Positions 15,694-25,583 of a stretch of DNA of 60,173 nucleotides are shown here, piece after piece (position 1 is the first letter of the stretch; each line of letters begins with the position of its first letter). The translations under genes were made by a program, and so were the position numbers. The DNA lies in contig JAABTK010000019.1 of NCBI GenBank assembly GCA_011389885.1, positions 1 through 60,173 on the forward strand, written 5' to 3'. The DNA comes from Gammaproteobacteria bacterium (GTDB lineage Bacteria > Pseudomonadota > Gammaproteobacteria > Chromatiales > Chromatiaceae). The notes under the pieces are model-generated. The model was given only the letters and a program-made list of their open reading frames with translations. It was not told the DNA's origin and made no database searches.

Positions 15694-16548
15694 ATGCAAC
15701 GCATCATGACGTCACCCGACACTAAACCCGGCAAAGACCCTGGCGAGCGCTTGCAAAAGGCGCTGGCCCATGCAGGCTGGGGCTCGCGCCGGCAATTGGA
15801 GCAGGCCATTGGCGCGGGCGAAATCCAGGTCAACGGCAAGCTGGCGGAGCTTGGGCTGCGGGTGCGCCCGGGTGACGTGGTGCAGTTTGGCAGTCGGCGC
15901 AAGGTCATCGGCAAGGGCCCCGAGATCGAGCGCAAGGTGCTGATCTACAACAAGCCCGAGGGCCAGGTGGTCACCCGCAACGACCCCGAGGGCCGCCCCA
16001 GTGTGTTTGCCGGCCTGCCCAAGATCCGGGGGCGCTGGATCGCGGTGGGCCGGCTGGACCTGAACACCAGCGGGCTGCTGCTGTTCACCACCGATGGCGA
16101 GCTGGCCAATCGGCTGACCCACCCCAGCCGGCAGGTGGAGCGGGAGTATGCCATTCGGGTGCTCGGCCAGGTCACCGAGGAGGCCCTGGAGACCCTGGTG
16201 CAGGGGGTGGAACTCGAAGACGGTCCGGCGCGCTTCGAGGAGGTGGTGGAGTCGGGCGGCGAGGGCGCCAACCGCTGGTTTCATGCGGTGCTGGCGGAGG
16301 GACGAAATCGCGAGGTGCGGCGGCTTTGGGAAGCCGTGGGGGCCAAGGTGAGCCGGCTGAAGCGGGTGCGATTCGGGCCGATTATGCTCGAAAGCCGGCT
16401 TTCGGTAGGGCGTTGGCGCTATGCCGCCGATGACGAGGTGAATTACCTGCTGGAGCTGGCCGGGCTGCCCGCGGCGCCAAAACGCCCGCGGCCCCCGGCC
16501 CCGGTCAAAGGCGCGCCGCGGCGCAATAAAGGGCGGGCGGGCCGCTGA
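15694..16548 (+). CDS. rluB: 23S rRNA pseudouridine(2605) synthase
   Basis: An RsuA-family pseudouridine synthase of about 284 residues. The N-terminal S4 domain reads [21 protein letters not shown], and the catalytic motif is [17 protein letters not shown] (Asp of RLD). [15 protein letters not shown] is the RsuA/RluB signature near the C-terminus, which ends in a basic Pro/Arg/Lys tail (ending RRNKGRAGR). The start is uncertain: ATG 15694, five bases after the scpB stop, or ATG 15706; the S4 domain needs neither extension. The frame is open upstream through the whole scpB repeat as far as 15235, giving a Lys/Pro-rich extension, but no ribosome site there was convincing. Confidence 0.92.
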   Translation: MQRIMTSPDTKPGKDPGERLQKALAHAGWGSRRQLEQAIGAGEIQVNGKLAELGLRVRPGDVVQFGSRRKVIGKGPEIERKVLIYNKPEGQVVTRNDPEGRPSVFAGLPKIRGRWIAVGRLDLNTSGLLLFTTDGELANRLTHPSRQVEREYAIRVLGQVTEEALETLVQGVELEDGPARFEEVVESGGEGANRWFHAVLAEGRNREVRRLWEAVGAKVSRLKRVRFGPIMLESRLSVGRWRYAADDEVNYLLELAGLPAAPKRPRPPAPVKGAPRRNKGRAGR

Positions 16549-16560
16549 TCCGGGGGCGTT

Positions 16561-17229
16561 ATGCAATTGCCCGCCGCCAAGCTGCGTAAGGTTTACCGTC
16601 AGCTCTTCGAGGCGCACGGCCCCCAATCCTGGTGGCCGGCGGTCACGCAGTTCGAGGTGATGGCGGGCGCGGTGCTCACCCAAAACACCGCCTGGACCAA
16701 TGTGGAACGGGCCATCGCCAACCTGCAGGCGCTCGACGCGTTGTCGGCCGAGGCGGTGTTGGCGCTGCCGTTGGAAGACCTGACCCAGGCCCTTCGCCCT
16801 TCGGGGTATTTTAACGTCAAGGCCCGCAGGCTACAGGCCTTTTGCACGTTTTTCGAGCGCCAGGGCGGGACCGCCGCATTGGCCGAGCTACCGACCGAGA
16901 CGCTGCGCCAGCGGCTGTTGGAGGTCAAGGGCGTCGGCCCCGAAACCGCCGACGATATCCTATTGTATGCCTTTGCGCGGCCGGTGTTCGTGATCGATGC
17001 CTACACCCGGCGGATCTTTCAGCGCTTGGGCCTGATTCGGGGCGACGAGGCCTACGAGGCGCTGCGCCAAGGCTTTGAGCAGGCCCTAGGTCCGGATACC
17101 GCGCTGTTCAACGAGTATCATGCCTTGCTGGTGCGCCATGCGAAGGCGTCCTGCGCCCGCACGCCCCGTTGCGAATCCTGTTGCCTGCTCGCCCTGTGCC
17201 AGGAGGGCCGGGCGCGGGTCGGGTCCTGA
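16561..17229 (+). CDS. Endonuclease III-like DNA glycosylase (HhH-GPD, 4Fe-4S)
   Basis: A 222-residue base-excision repair protein of the HhH-GPD superfamily. The helix-hairpin-helix reads LLEVKGVGPETADDILLYA, with the catalytic Asp in FVIDAYTRRI. The lysine that makes endonuclease III a bifunctional lyase (K in GVGRKTA) is Glu here (GVGPETA), so a monofunctional glycosylase is expected, as in MagIII-type 3-methyladenine glycosylases. The C-terminal cluster loop is C-x5-C-x2-C-x5-C (CARTPRCESCCLLALC), one residue shorter in the first gap than in E. coli Nth. It starts 12 bp after rluB. The substrate is inferred only. Confidence 0.88.
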   Translation: MQLPAAKLRKVYRQLFEAHGPQSWWPAVTQFEVMAGAVLTQNTAWTNVERAIANLQALDALSAEAVLALPLEDLTQALRPSGYFNVKARRLQAFCTFFERQGGTAALAELPTETLRQRLLEVKGVGPETADDILLYAFARPVFVIDAYTRRIFQRLGLIRGDEAYEALRQGFEQALGPDTALFNEYHALLVRHAKASCARTPRCESCCLLALCQEGRARVGS

Positions 17230-17606
17230 GGCGAGTACAGCCGCGCACCCGTATCGAAAACAGCCCAGGGGCTTTCGGAACGCAGGGCACGCGGAGAACC
17301 GCAGAGGGCGCAGAGAGACGCAGAGAGGCGCAGAGAGGCAAAGGTTTTTGCTTTGCGTCTTGGCGAGAGAGAGGCTTCGTTGTCGATCGGCTCGCGCCAG
17401 GAATCGGCTGTGCCGAGGGACGAGGCGCCAACTCCTGTGGGAGCGGTTTGCAAGCGCGATCAGCCACCACAGGGCGACCTACGAAAGCCGCTTGCGGTTT
17501 GGCGGTGTTTTTGTGGAGGGGGCGGCTGGAGGCTTGAATTTCGTTCAGGCGCCGACTGGTTCTCGGGGAAGCGCCCGGCGCGCTCCCGCACCGGGCGGCC
17601 TCGCCC
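17230..17606. other. Repeat-rich gap
   Basis: No gene supported. Holds the GAAAACAGCCCAGG/GCAGAGG composite at about 17247-17340, the GGCGAGAG...GAGGCGCC sequence at 17352-17432 that also flanks the CRISPR array, and a half REP (GTGGGAGCGGTTTGCAAGCG) at 17437-17462. Confidence 0.7.
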
Positions 17607-17819
17607 TCAGTGCGGGGTCAAGGCTTGCAGCCGCGCTGCGTGCAGCCCCTTGGGGCCTTCGTTGATTTCGAACTCCACCTTCTGGCCCTCTTTGAGGGTC
17701 TTGTAACCATCCATGTCGATCGCGGAAAAATGGATGAAAACATCCTGTTCGCTATTTTCCGGGGTGACGAAGCCGTATCCCTTGGCGTTATTGAACCATT
17801 TCACGGTGCCGATGACCAT
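17607..17819 (-). CDS. cspD: Cold-shock domain protein, CspD-like
   Basis: A 70-residue single OB-fold cold-shock domain. RNP1 is KGYGFV and RNP2 is VFIHF; the start [18 protein letters not shown] is typical. Such proteins bind single-stranded nucleic acids; CspD inhibits replication in E. coli. The position, divergent from clpS-clpA, is the conserved cspD location and supports that name over other Csp paralogues. The start is preceded by GGAGGAG-type sequence (reverse of cctcc at about 17828). Confidence 0.93.
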   Translation of the reverse strand: MVIGTVKWFNNAKGYGFVTPENSEQDVFIHFSAIDMDGYKTLKEGQKVEFEINEGPKGLHAARLQALTPH

Positions 17820-18182
17820 ACTGCATACTCCTCCGAAAAGACGGCTGATGACGCACCCGCATCCCTTTCTTCTTGCTTCGGCTGGCTGCGTCGCGCGGGT
17901 TTCTCAGGCCCCGGTGCGAGGCGCAGACGCCGAACTTTTTTATTCCTGCAATGAGCGGGTTGGTTGACAAACAAATTTTTTTGTTTTTATGGGTCTAGGG
18001 TATAACCATCGGTGGCTTATGGTCAATGCCTGTTGTCGGCACGAAGTATGCTTGTACTATGCCTATTGTACGATTCCTGATAACAGGGTGTTCAAAAGTG
18101 CGAGCGGGAACCCGGTTTGAATATGCGTTTTCAGGTACTATATGGGGTGTGGAGACGATAGCGGCACGAAACCCGGTAAAAT
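17820..18182. other. Divergent cspD/clpS control region
   Basis: A 363-bp AT-richer gap between divergent genes. On the + strand, TTGACA at 17964-17969 with TATGGG 18 bp later, and closer to clpS TTGAAT at 18117-18122 with TATATG (18139-18144) 16 bp later, are candidate promoters. The first would give a leader of nearly 190 nt. No gene seen. Confidence 0.5.
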
Positions 18183-18503
18183 ATGGCAGAACGAGAACAA
18201 AACGACTTCGATGATGGCCTGACGGTGCAGGAGGGGCGGCCTAAGCTCAAAAAGCCGCCGATGTACAAGGTTCTTCTTCTGAATGACGACTATACCCCCA
18301 TGGATTTCGTAGTCCATGTGCTGGAGACCTTCTTTCGGTTGGAACGCGAGAAGGCCACCCAGGTCATGCTCCATGTGCATACCCGCGGGGCCGGGGTGTG
18401 CGGGGTCTTCAGTCAGGAGATCGCCGAGACCAAAGTGGCCCAAGTGAACGATTACGCGCGCAGCAATCAGCATCCCTTGCTCTGCACCATGGAGGAGGTC
18501 TGA
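18183..18503 (+). CDS. clpS: ATP-dependent Clp protease adaptor ClpS
   Basis: A 106-residue N-degron adaptor that hands substrates to ClpA. Hallmarks: [20 protein letters not shown] (substrate pocket Asn/Asp) and the ClpA-contact region [24 protein letters not shown] (split: [14 protein letters not shown], then [10 protein letters not shown]). A disordered 25-residue N-terminal extension precedes the core, as usual. No strong Shine-Dalgarno sequence; the ATG follows GGTAAAAT. Confidence 0.96.
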   Translation: MAEREQNDFDDGLTVQEGRPKLKKPPMYKVLLLNDDYTPMDFVVHVLETFFRLEREKATQVMLHVHTRGAGVCGVFSQEIAETKVAQVNDYARSNQHPLLCTMEEV

Positions 18504-18604
18504 GTGATCGGATCGGCGCCCGGCCTGTTATGCGGCGCACGCCCTCGGGCCAAAGCAGGCCGGGGGCGTCTCCCCCACAACTTCGCTCCGACGGAAAGAT
18601 CAAG

Positions 18605-20869
18605 ATGTCCATGCTAAGCAAAGAACTGGAAAACACCCTCAATCAAGCGTTCAAGCAGGCCCGGGAGCGCCACCACGAGTTTATGACCGTGGAGCACCTG
18701 CTGCTGGCGTTGTTGGACAACCACCAGGCGATCGAGGTGCTGCTCGCCTGCGGCGCCGACACCGAACGCCTGCGGCGCGATATCGATACCTTTATCGATG
18801 AAACCACGCCCCTGCTGCCGGCGGGCGAGGGCCGCGAGACCCAGCCCACGCTGGGCTTTCAGCGGGTGTTGCAGCGGGCGGTGTTTCATGTCCAGTCCTC
18901 GGGCAAGAAAGAGGTCACCGGGGCCAATGTGCTGGTGGCGATCTTCAGCGAGCAGGAGTCGCAGGCGGTGTATTTTCTCGGCTTGCAGGACGTAAGCCGG
19001 CTGGACGTGGTCAACTTCATCTCCCACGGCATTTCCAAGGTGCATGACGAGTCGCAGGACGAAGACGCCGCGCCCGGCCTGGAAGACGACGAGGAGATGA
19101 CCGGCTCGCCCAAGAGCGCGCTGGATAGTTTTGCCAGCAACCTCAACGAACAGGCCCAGGCGGGCAAGATCGATCCGCTGATCGGGCGCAAGGGCGAGGT
19201 GGAGCGCACGGTGCAGGTGCTGTGCCGGCGGCGCAAGAATAACCCGCTGCTGGTGGGCGAGGCCGGGGTGGGCAAGACGGCCATCGCCGAGGGGTTGGCC
19301 AAGATGATTGTGGACGAACAAGTCCCCGAGGTGCTGGAAGACTGCACCATCTACGCCTTGGATTTGGGCGCCCTGGTGGCGGGCACCAAGTATCGCGGCG
19401 ATTTTGAAAAGCGCCTCAAGGCGGTGCTCGGGCAGCTCAAGAAAGAGCCCGAAACCATTCTGTTCATTGATGAAATCCACACCATCATCGGCGCCGGCGC
19501 GGCGTCCGGCGGGGTGATGGACGCCTCGAACCTGATTAAGCCGATGCTGGCCTCGGGCGAGTTGCGCTGCATCGGCTCCACCACCTACCAGGAATTCCGC
19601 GGCATCTTCGAAAAGGACCGGGCGCTGGCGCGCCGTTTCCAGAAGATCGATATCCCCGAACCCTCGGTGGAGGAGACCGTGGAGATCCTTAGCGGCCTCA
19701 AGAGCCGGTTCGAAGAGCATCACGCCGTGCGCTATACGCGCAAGGCGCTGCGCACCGCGGCGGAGCTGTCCGATCGCTACATCAACGACCGCCACCTGCC
19801 GGACAAGGCCATCGATGTGATCGACGAGGCCGGGGCGAACATCCAACTGGCGCCGGTTTCCAAACGCAAGAAGGTGATCGGGGTGCAGGACATTGAGAAT
19901 ATCGTGGCCAAGATGGCGCGCATTCCCCCAAAGACCGTCTCCGCGTCCGATGTGGAATCCTTGCGCACCCTCGATCGCGACCTCAAGATGGTGGTGTTCG
20001 GTCAGGACGAGGCCATCGGCACCTTGACCGCCGCCATTCGAATGGGGCGCTCGGGGCTGGACGGCCTGGAGAAGCCGGTGGGCTCGTTCCTGTTCGCCGG
20101 TCCCACCGGCGTGGGCAAGACCGAGGTCACGCGGCAACTGGCCAAGATCCTGGGCATGCCGTTAATTCGCTTCGACATGTCCGAGTACATGGAGCGCCAC
20201 ACGGTGTCACGCCTGATCGGCGCGCCGCCGGGCTATGTCGGCTTCGACCAAGGCGGCCTGCTCACCGAAGAGGTGACCAAGCACCCCTATTCGGTGCTGC
20301 TGCTGGACGAAATCGAAAAGGCCCACCCGGATGTCTTTAACCTGCTGTTGCAAGTGATGGACCACGGCTCGCTGACCGACAATAACGGGCGCAAGGCGGA
20401 CTTCCGCAACTGCGTGTTGGTGATGACCACGAACGCCGGGGCCGAGATGATGAGTCGGCCGTCCATCGGTTTCACCCCGCAGGATCATTCCAGCGACGGC
20501 ATGGAGATGATCCGCAAGACCTTCACCCCGGAGTTCCGTAACCGCCTCGACGCCGTGGTGCAGTTCAAGGCCCTGCCGCCGGAGGTGATTAGCCATGTGG
20601 TGGACAAGTTCCTGTTTGAGCTGGAGGGGCAGTTGCAGGAGCGGAAGGTGGAGTTGGATGTCACGGACGCGGCGCGCAAGCTGTTGGCGGAAAAGGGCTA
20701 TGACGCAAAGATGGGCGCACGCCCCATGTCCCGGGTGATTCAGGAGCGGATCAAAAAGCCGCTGGCGGAGGAGCTGCTATTCGGCCGGCTCTCGAACGGC
20801 GGCAAGGTGGCTATCGATGCCGCAGAGGAAGAAATCGTGTTCGAGATCGAAGGCGAGGCGGTTCACTAA
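18605..20869 (+). CDS. clpA: ATP-dependent Clp protease ATP-binding subunit ClpA
   Basis: A 754-residue class I Clp/Hsp100 unfoldase. The N-domain (residues 1-145, [20 protein letters not shown]) binds ClpS. AAA+ module 1 has Walker A GEAGVGKT near residue 218 and [10 protein letters not shown]; module 2 has Walker A GPTGVGKT near 500. The [10 protein letters not shown] pore loop is present. There is no middle domain, which separates it from ClpB. ClpP itself is not in the window. ATG 18605 is followed by a second in-frame ATG at 18611 that matches the E. coli N-terminus more closely; either could be used. Confidence 0.96.
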   Translation: MSMLSKELENTLNQAFKQARERHHEFMTVEHLLLALLDNHQAIEVLLACGADTERLRRDIDTFIDETTPLLPAGEGRETQPTLGFQRVLQRAVFHVQSSGKKEVTGANVLVAIFSEQESQAVYFLGLQDVSRLDVVNFISHGISKVHDESQDEDAAPGLEDDEEMTGSPKSALDSFASNLNEQAQAGKIDPLIGRKGEVERTVQVLCRRRKNNPLLVGEAGVGKTAIAEGLAKMIVDEQVPEVLEDCTIYALDLGALVAGTKYRGDFEKRLKAVLGQLKKEPETILFIDEIHTIIGAGAASGGVMDASNLIKPMLASGELRCIGSTTYQEFRGIFEKDRALARRFQKIDIPEPSVEETVEILSGLKSRFEEHHAVRYTRKALRTAAELSDRYINDRHLPDKAIDVIDEAGANIQLAPVSKRKKVIGVQDIENIVAKMARIPPKTVSASDVESLRTLDRDLKMVVFGQDEAIGTLTAAIRMGRSGLDGLEKPVGSFLFAGPTGVGKTEVTRQLAKILGMPLIRFDMSEYMERHTVSRLIGAPPGYVGFDQGGLLTEEVTKHPYSVLLLDEIEKAHPDVFNLLLQVMDHGSLTDNNGRKADFRNCVLVMTTNAGAEMMSRPSIGFTPQDHSSDGMEMIRKTFTPEFRNRLDAVVQFKALPPEVISHVVDKFLFELEGQLQERKVELDVTDAARKLLAEKGYDAKMGARPMSRVIQERIKKPLAEELLFGRLSNGGKVAIDAAEEEIVFEIEGEAVH

Positions 20870-20959
20870 GAGGCGCTGCTCGGGATCGGATGGCGGGACC
20901 CCTGCGCCGCGGGCGCCGCATCCTCAAGGTCTCCGGCGGTTTGGCCGAAGCCGCCCCGA

Positions 20960-21178
20960 TCAGCGCGCGCGGTAGGTGATGCGGCCCTTGCTCAGGTCGT
21001 AGGGCGTGAGCTGAACCGTTACCTTGTCGCCAGTGAGGATGCGGATATAGTGCTTGCGCATCTTCCCCGAGATGTGTGCGGTTACGATGTGACCGTTCTC
21101 CAGCTCCACGCGGAACATGGTGTTGGGTAGGGTTTCGGTCACCGTCCCTTCCATTTCGATAAAATCTTCTTTCGCCAT
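20960..21178 (-). CDS. infA: Translation initiation factor IF-1
   Basis: A complete 72-residue IF-1: [19 protein letters not shown], then [26 protein letters not shown] (split: [11 protein letters not shown], then [15 protein letters not shown]) and the end [14 protein letters not shown] single S1/OB domain that blocks the ribosomal A site during initiation. The start at 21178 follows CGGAGG. It is convergent with clpA across 90 bp; the clpA-infA adjacency is conserved in Gammaproteobacteria. Confidence 0.98.
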   Translation of the reverse strand: MAKEDFIEMEGTVTETLPNTMFRVELENGHIVTAHISGKMRKHYIRILTGDKVTVQLTPYDLSKGRITYRAR

Positions 21179-21719
21179 GCGGTTATCTCGACCTCCGGAA
21201 ATTTTGACAAAAGGGAATTGTACCACACGCCAGAGAAAATGAAGCCCGCTCGCGTAAGAAAATCAGGGGATTCTTATCTGCGCTCTTGCGTCGTTTGCGT
21301 TCCCGACCGGGGCGTCGCGGGCGGACCACTGCGGGCGGACCCGCCGCCGAGCGGGCCAGACAACGGAACAACGCCATTTAGGAACGCAGAGGGCGCAGAG
21401 GACCGCAGAATTGAACCACAGATAAACACGGATGGACACAGATGAACACAGATGTTCGTCTTTTGAATTTTGAGTTTTTAAGTTTGAAAATATGCACGGC
21501 TTCTCACAGAGGTTGAGGCTGGGGCTGGGCTGTGGGGCATCAACAATGCTTGGGGGCTTCGCCCGCCCCGGCTAAAGCCTCGGGTAACCTGGCAATGCTG
21601 CCAGCTGTGAGAGAGCCGCGCAAGCGGGAAGCTCTCCCGAGTAAGGAGCACTAAGCACTAAGCACGAAGCGCCGCCAACCCCGCAATGGCGTTGTTTGTG
21701 CCGCTTGTGCGCAACTGTA
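21179..21719. other. Repeat-bearing gap between infA and kinase gene
   Basis: No gene supported. A GCAGAGGGCGCAGAGG copy lies at 21380-21412 and a CACAGATAAACACGGATGG copy at 21414-21453. A GGCTAAAGCCTCGGG palindrome is near 21570, and a CTAAGCACTAAGCAC duplication near 21649-21664 (also at 41584). Confidence 0.65.
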
Positions 21720-23018
21720 CTAAACGATGGAGGCCAGGATCGAGGTCTTTTCCAGGCGGTCGGCGAGGATTTTTAGCAAGACCTTGGCGATGGAGGTCTG
21801 CACCTGCTCTGAGGCCCCGGCGATGCCCTCCGAGCGTATTTTGATTACGGTGACATCGCTGTTGCTCACCACGCTGGCGGTGCGGCGTTTTTCCTTGCCC
21901 ATCACATAGGCCATTTCGCCGAAGCATTGACCGGCCTCGATGATGCCGAGGAAGGAGTCGTTCTTGATGATGCTGGCGTTGCCGGTGGCCAGTACGAAGA
22001 GGGAGGTGCCCACTCGGCCCTCTTCGATCAGCTTGACCCCTGAGCCGAAGCGGTGCCATTTGCTGAAGCGAAGCACCTCCCACAACTCGCGGTCGGTGAA
22101 TGCCTCGAAGAAGGACAGGCCCTTCATTAGGTTGAATTTTTCCGTATCCGAGACATCCTGCGAAGGCAGCTTCAGTTTTTTGTAGGCGCTGGTCAGGTCC
22201 TTGGCCATGGCGTTGAACGACTCGTAGCGGTCCTGCGCCCGTTTGCGGATGCTGCGTTCCACGATGGCGAGCAGGGACTCGGCGATGTCCGAGCGCCGAG
22301 CGATCAGCGGCGTAGGTTCCTTGTCGGCGATCTTGCGGAATAGCTCCACCTGCGACTTGGCCATGAACGGCAGGTAGCCGCTCAGCAGTTGATACATCAC
22401 CACCCCGAGGGAATAGATATCGGTCTGGAAGGTGATGTTTTCGTCGCCCGACACCTGTTCCGGCGACATATAGGCCGGCGAACCCACGGCGCCGAAGATC
22501 TGGGTGTGGTCCGAGTTCATCATCAAGGCGGTGCCGAAATCGCTGACCTTGACGTCCGTGCCCTTCTCGATCAGCAGGTTCGCCGGCTTGATGTCGCGAT
22601 GGATCACCCCTTGGCGGTGGGCGTATTCGAGGGCGTTGCAGCACTTGAACACGATTTCCACGATTTGGTCCTGGGCCAGCAGGTTGCCCGCGGTGCAGAA
22701 CTTCTTCAGGGTCTGGCCGCGTACATACTCCATGACGATGTAGTGCAGGTCGTCGTCCATGCCGGCATCGAGCACGCGCACGATATGGGGGTGGCGCAGC
22801 TTGCCCGCCAGGCTGGCCTCGTTCATGAACATCTTTTTGAACTTGACCCCGTTCACCGGGTCGCTGAACACCGCCTGATTGGCGATCTTCACCGCCACCT
22901 CCTGGCCGGTGAACGGGTCTCGCCCCAGAAACACGGAACTGGTGGCGCCCTTGCCGAGCAAGCGCTGGATTTCGAACTTGCCGATGGTCTGTCCCATCGG
23001 GGAATCGGTTTCGAGCAT
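21720..23018 (-). CDS. Serine/threonine protein kinase with cyclic-nucleotide-binding domain
   Basis: A 432-residue cytoplasmic Hanks-type kinase. Gly-rich loop LLGKGATSSVF (20-30), Lys44 in VAVK, HRDIKPAN at 140-147, DFG at 160-162, activation-segment GSPAYMSPEQ, and DIYSLGVVMYQLLSG. From about residue 290 a cNMP-binding/effector domain follows (LKGLSFFEAFTDRELWEVL, then FGEMAYVMGKEKRRTASV). The phosphate-binding cassette is not canonical (FGEMAYVMGKEKRRTA), so the ligand may not be cAMP. No membrane segment, unlike many bacterial kinases. A kinase fused to a cNMP domain suggests second-messenger or redox-gated phosphorylation. It is divergent from the TonB receptor. Confidence 0.93.
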   Translation of the reverse strand: MLETDSPMGQTIGKFEIQRLLGKGATSSVFLGRDPFTGQEVAVKIANQAVFSDPVNGVKFKKMFMNEASLAGKLRHPHIVRVLDAGMDDDLHYIVMEYVRGQTLKKFCTAGNLLAQDQIVEIVFKCCNALEYAHRQGVIHRDIKPANLLIEKGTDVKVSDFGTALMMNSDHTQIFGAVGSPAYMSPEQVSGDENITFQTDIYSLGVVMYQLLSGYLPFMAKSQVELFRKIADKEPTPLIARRSDIAESLLAIVERSIRKRAQDRYESFNAMAKDLTSAYKKLKLPSQDVSDTEKFNLMKGLSFFEAFTDRELWEVLRFSKWHRFGSGVKLIEEGRVGTSLFVLATGNASIIKNDSFLGIIEAGQCFGEMAYVMGKEKRRTASVVSNSDVTVIKIRSEGIAGASEQVQTSIAKVLLKILADRLEKTSILASIV

Positions 23019-23324
23019 AACGAGGACCTGGGCCGGGGCTGTTGGGGAAAGGTTGGGAGGGGTTGCGTCGCAAGTCCCGGTGAAAAGCGACCCTCGTTAA
23101 GGGCGAATGATAGCCTATTTTGAGTCATCCTAAGAGGGAACGCGCAAGGGGTGCCGGGGGGGCGGGTCCAAGGCGGCGAGAAAGCCCTTTTTTCGCGCCC
23201 TCCGGGCCTATTGCTCAGGCTATTTCAATGGAATTGCATCGACGATCAAATGATCCGCAAGTGATTTGCGCGGGGGCGGGGTTTTGGACACAATAGGGAA
23301 TGATTCGACCGGAAAGGCTTGTTT
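23019..23324. other. Divergent promoter region, kinase / TonB receptor
   Basis: 306 bp with no gene. The 100 bp before the receptor are more AT-rich (CAAATGATCCGCAAGTGATT) and probably contain its promoter; no Fur box or riboswitch was recognised. Confidence 0.4.
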
Positions 23325-25583
23325 ATGATCGCGTGTAGCTTTGGTGTTTGTCGGCGATTTCGCCCGCCAACGCGGCGTCGCGGCATGCCTTGGTTGCTGG
23401 CGGCGCTTTGCTCGGCGGCGCCTGCGCAAGCGCAAGCGGGGCCGACCATTATGGTTACCGCGGAACGCACCGGGGAATCGGACCCCCAGCAGGCGGCGTT
23501 GGCGGTGAATGTGCTGGATCGGGAAACCCTCGACGAGGCGCAGGTGAACCAGCTGGGCGATCTGGCCCACTTCAGCCCGGGGCTCGCGCTGAGCAGCCTC
23601 AACGCGGGGCAGGCCACACCCTATATCCGCGGCATCGGTTCCAATGCAGACGGGGCCGGCAGCGATCCGTCCGTGGGGGTGTTTCTGGATGAGGTCTATC
23701 TGGGGCGATCCGCGGCCTGGACCGGCGACCTCTTCGGCCTGCAACGGGTGGAGGTGCTGCGCGGCCCCCAGACCACCCTCTATGGCCGCAACGTGGTGGG
23801 CGGCGCCATCAATTTGGTTACCGCCAAGGCGGGCGAGCAGCCGGTGCAGTCCCTGGAGGCCAGCCTGGGCGACGGCGGTTATCGCAAGATCGATTTCGAG
23901 CTGTCCGGCCCCGTGGGCGACGGCCTGGTCTACGGCGGGCTGAGCGGGGCCATGCGGCGCCGGGACGGTTATCTCGAATCCCGCACCGCGGATTTGGATC
24001 AACTGGCGCAGGATCGCAAGGGCGTGCGCGCCCACCTGACCTTTTTCCCCACCCTCGACACCGAAACCGACCTGACCCTGGACTATGCCCGGGTGGATGA
24101 ATCGGGGCCGAGCCGGCATGCCAACGGGGGTTTCAAGGATCGGCTGTTGACGCCGCTGGACCCCGCCGCGGCGCAGGATATTCATACCAATTGGGACCGG
24201 GATGCGGGGGTCACCGAGGGGGACTTTTGGGGCCTTGCGCTGCGCACCGACCACCAGTTCGCGGCGGCCGACCTGGTCTCCATCACCGCCTACCGCAACT
24301 CGGATCTGTATGTGGATGATGCAATCCTCTACGATCTCGACATCTTGACCTCGTCGCCGGGCTTTTCGCCCTATGACACCACTGTCATCCACGGGCATAA
24401 CGCCTACCGCGAGCAGGCCCATCAATTCTCTCAGGAGTTTCGGCTTTCGGCGCAACCCGGACGTTTCGACTGGCTGGCGGGGGTCTATTATCTGCGCGAG
24501 TCGGTGTTTCGCCAGGAGACTTACGACCTCGACGTGTTGGTGGATGTCGGCCACAGCCTGGATGACGGCATAGGGCCGTCGGACCAGGACAACATCACCC
24601 GCAGCTATGCGCTATTCGGGCAAACGGGGTATGCGTTGAACGACCGCTGGCGGCTTGTCGCCGGCGGCCGTTGGAGCCAGGATCGGAAACGGATTCATCA
24701 GCAGGGCGAGGCTGGCGGATACTTTATTATGGAGGATTACGACGTGCGCGTGGCACAGCGTTGGGCGCGCTTCACGCCAAAATTCAGCCTGGAATTTCAG
24801 GCCTCGGAGGAACTCTTCGGCTATGCCCTCCTCAGTCAGGGCTACAAGAGCGGCGGTTTTCAGGGCCAAGCCCCCACGACCTTCGCGGCCGCGAATCCGT
24901 TCGCCCCTGAGCTGGCGGACAACCTCGAACTCGGCCTCAAGTGGCGCAGCGCCGACCGCCGCTACACCTTCAACGCCACCGCCTTCCATATCGATTATCA
25001 AGACCTGCAAGTGTTGGAGTTGTTCAGCCCGGCCGAGGCCCCGTCGGGCGACGTGGGGGTGATTATGACCTTAAACGCGGCCAATGCCCGTTCCCGCGGG
25101 ATCGAACTCGAATGGGCGGCCAGCCCGGCGGCGGGCTGGACGCTGTCTGGAAGCTACGCCTGGCTGGATGCCGTTTACACCGATTTCTGCGTCGGCGAAG
25201 AGCTGGGTTTTCGCTTCACCAACGATGCCGAGCGCACCGGCAACCGGCTGCGCAACGCCCCCGAGCACAGCTTTAGCCTGACTCTCAAGAACGAGCGGCG
25301 CCTCGGCCGCGGCCTGCTCGACACCCGCCTGGACTGGCACTATCAAAGCAAGAACTATCAAGATCCGGCGAACCGGGAACTCGCCGCCATTCCCGCCTAT
25401 GCCCTCGCCAACCTGCGCATGGCTTGGCGCCCGAATGAGCGCTTGGAACTCGCCGCCTGGGTGCATAACCTGTTCGACGAAGACTACCTGGTGCATGGCT
25501 ATGTGATGGGCGACACCGGCATGGTCACGCCCGGCCCGCCGCGAACCGCCGGCCTAACCATGAGCTACGATTTTGCCCGCTGA
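23325..25583 (+). CDS. TonB-dependent outer-membrane receptor
   Basis: A 752-residue outer-membrane receptor. ATG 23325 follows GGAAAGG at 7 nt; the signal peptide ends near AAPAQAQA. A TonB-box-like stretch (TIMVTAER), the plug (residues about 55-165: NQLGDLAHFSPGL, YIRGIGSNADG, VEVLRGPQTTLYGRNVVGGAINLVTAK split as VEVLRGPQTTLYG and RNVVGGAINLVTAK), and the 22-strand barrel ending in GPPRTAGLTMSYDFAR with terminal Phe-Ala-Arg. The RGPQTTLYGRN form places it with the iron-siderophore/'Fe transport' and broad-substrate receptors. No TonB/ExbBD, Fur box or substrate gene nearby, so the ligand cannot be given. Confidence 0.93.
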   Translation: MIACSFGVCRRFRPPTRRRGMPWLLAALCSAAPAQAQAGPTIMVTAERTGESDPQQAALAVNVLDRETLDEAQVNQLGDLAHFSPGLALSSLNAGQATPYIRGIGSNADGAGSDPSVGVFLDEVYLGRSAAWTGDLFGLQRVEVLRGPQTTLYGRNVVGGAINLVTAKAGEQPVQSLEASLGDGGYRKIDFELSGPVGDGLVYGGLSGAMRRRDGYLESRTADLDQLAQDRKGVRAHLTFFPTLDTETDLTLDYARVDESGPSRHANGGFKDRLLTPLDPAAAQDIHTNWDRDAGVTEGDFWGLALRTDHQFAAADLVSITAYRNSDLYVDDAILYDLDILTSSPGFSPYDTTVIHGHNAYREQAHQFSQEFRLSAQPGRFDWLAGVYYLRESVFRQETYDLDVLVDVGHSLDDGIGPSDQDNITRSYALFGQTGYALNDRWRLVAGGRWSQDRKRIHQQGEAGGYFIMEDYDVRVAQRWARFTPKFSLEFQASEELFGYALLSQGYKSGGFQGQAPTTFAAANPFAPELADNLELGLKWRSADRRYTFNATAFHIDYQDLQVLELFSPAEAPSGDVGVIMTLNAANARSRGIELEWAASPAAGWTLSGSYAWLDAVYTDFCVGEELGFRFTNDAERTGNRLRNAPEHSFSLTLKNERRLGRGLLDTRLDWHYQSKNYQDPANRELAAIPAYALANLRMAWRPNERLELAAWVHNLFDEDYLVHGYVMGDTGMVTPGPPRTAGLTMSYDFAR

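Noticed and set aside
14673-15935. 420-residue reverse-strand frame over scpB
   Set aside because: An antisense shadow kept open by the GC-rich coding sequence and the 3n-bp repeat; no ribosome site and no family resemblance.
18614-20137. 507-residue reverse frame across clpA
   Set aside because: Antisense shadow of a well-supported gene; Arg/His/Gln/Leu-rich composition typical of such shadows.
20870-20959. tRNA-Ser between clpA and infA, as in E. coli
   Set aside because: The 90-bp gap has no cloverleaf-like pattern or T-loop sequence.
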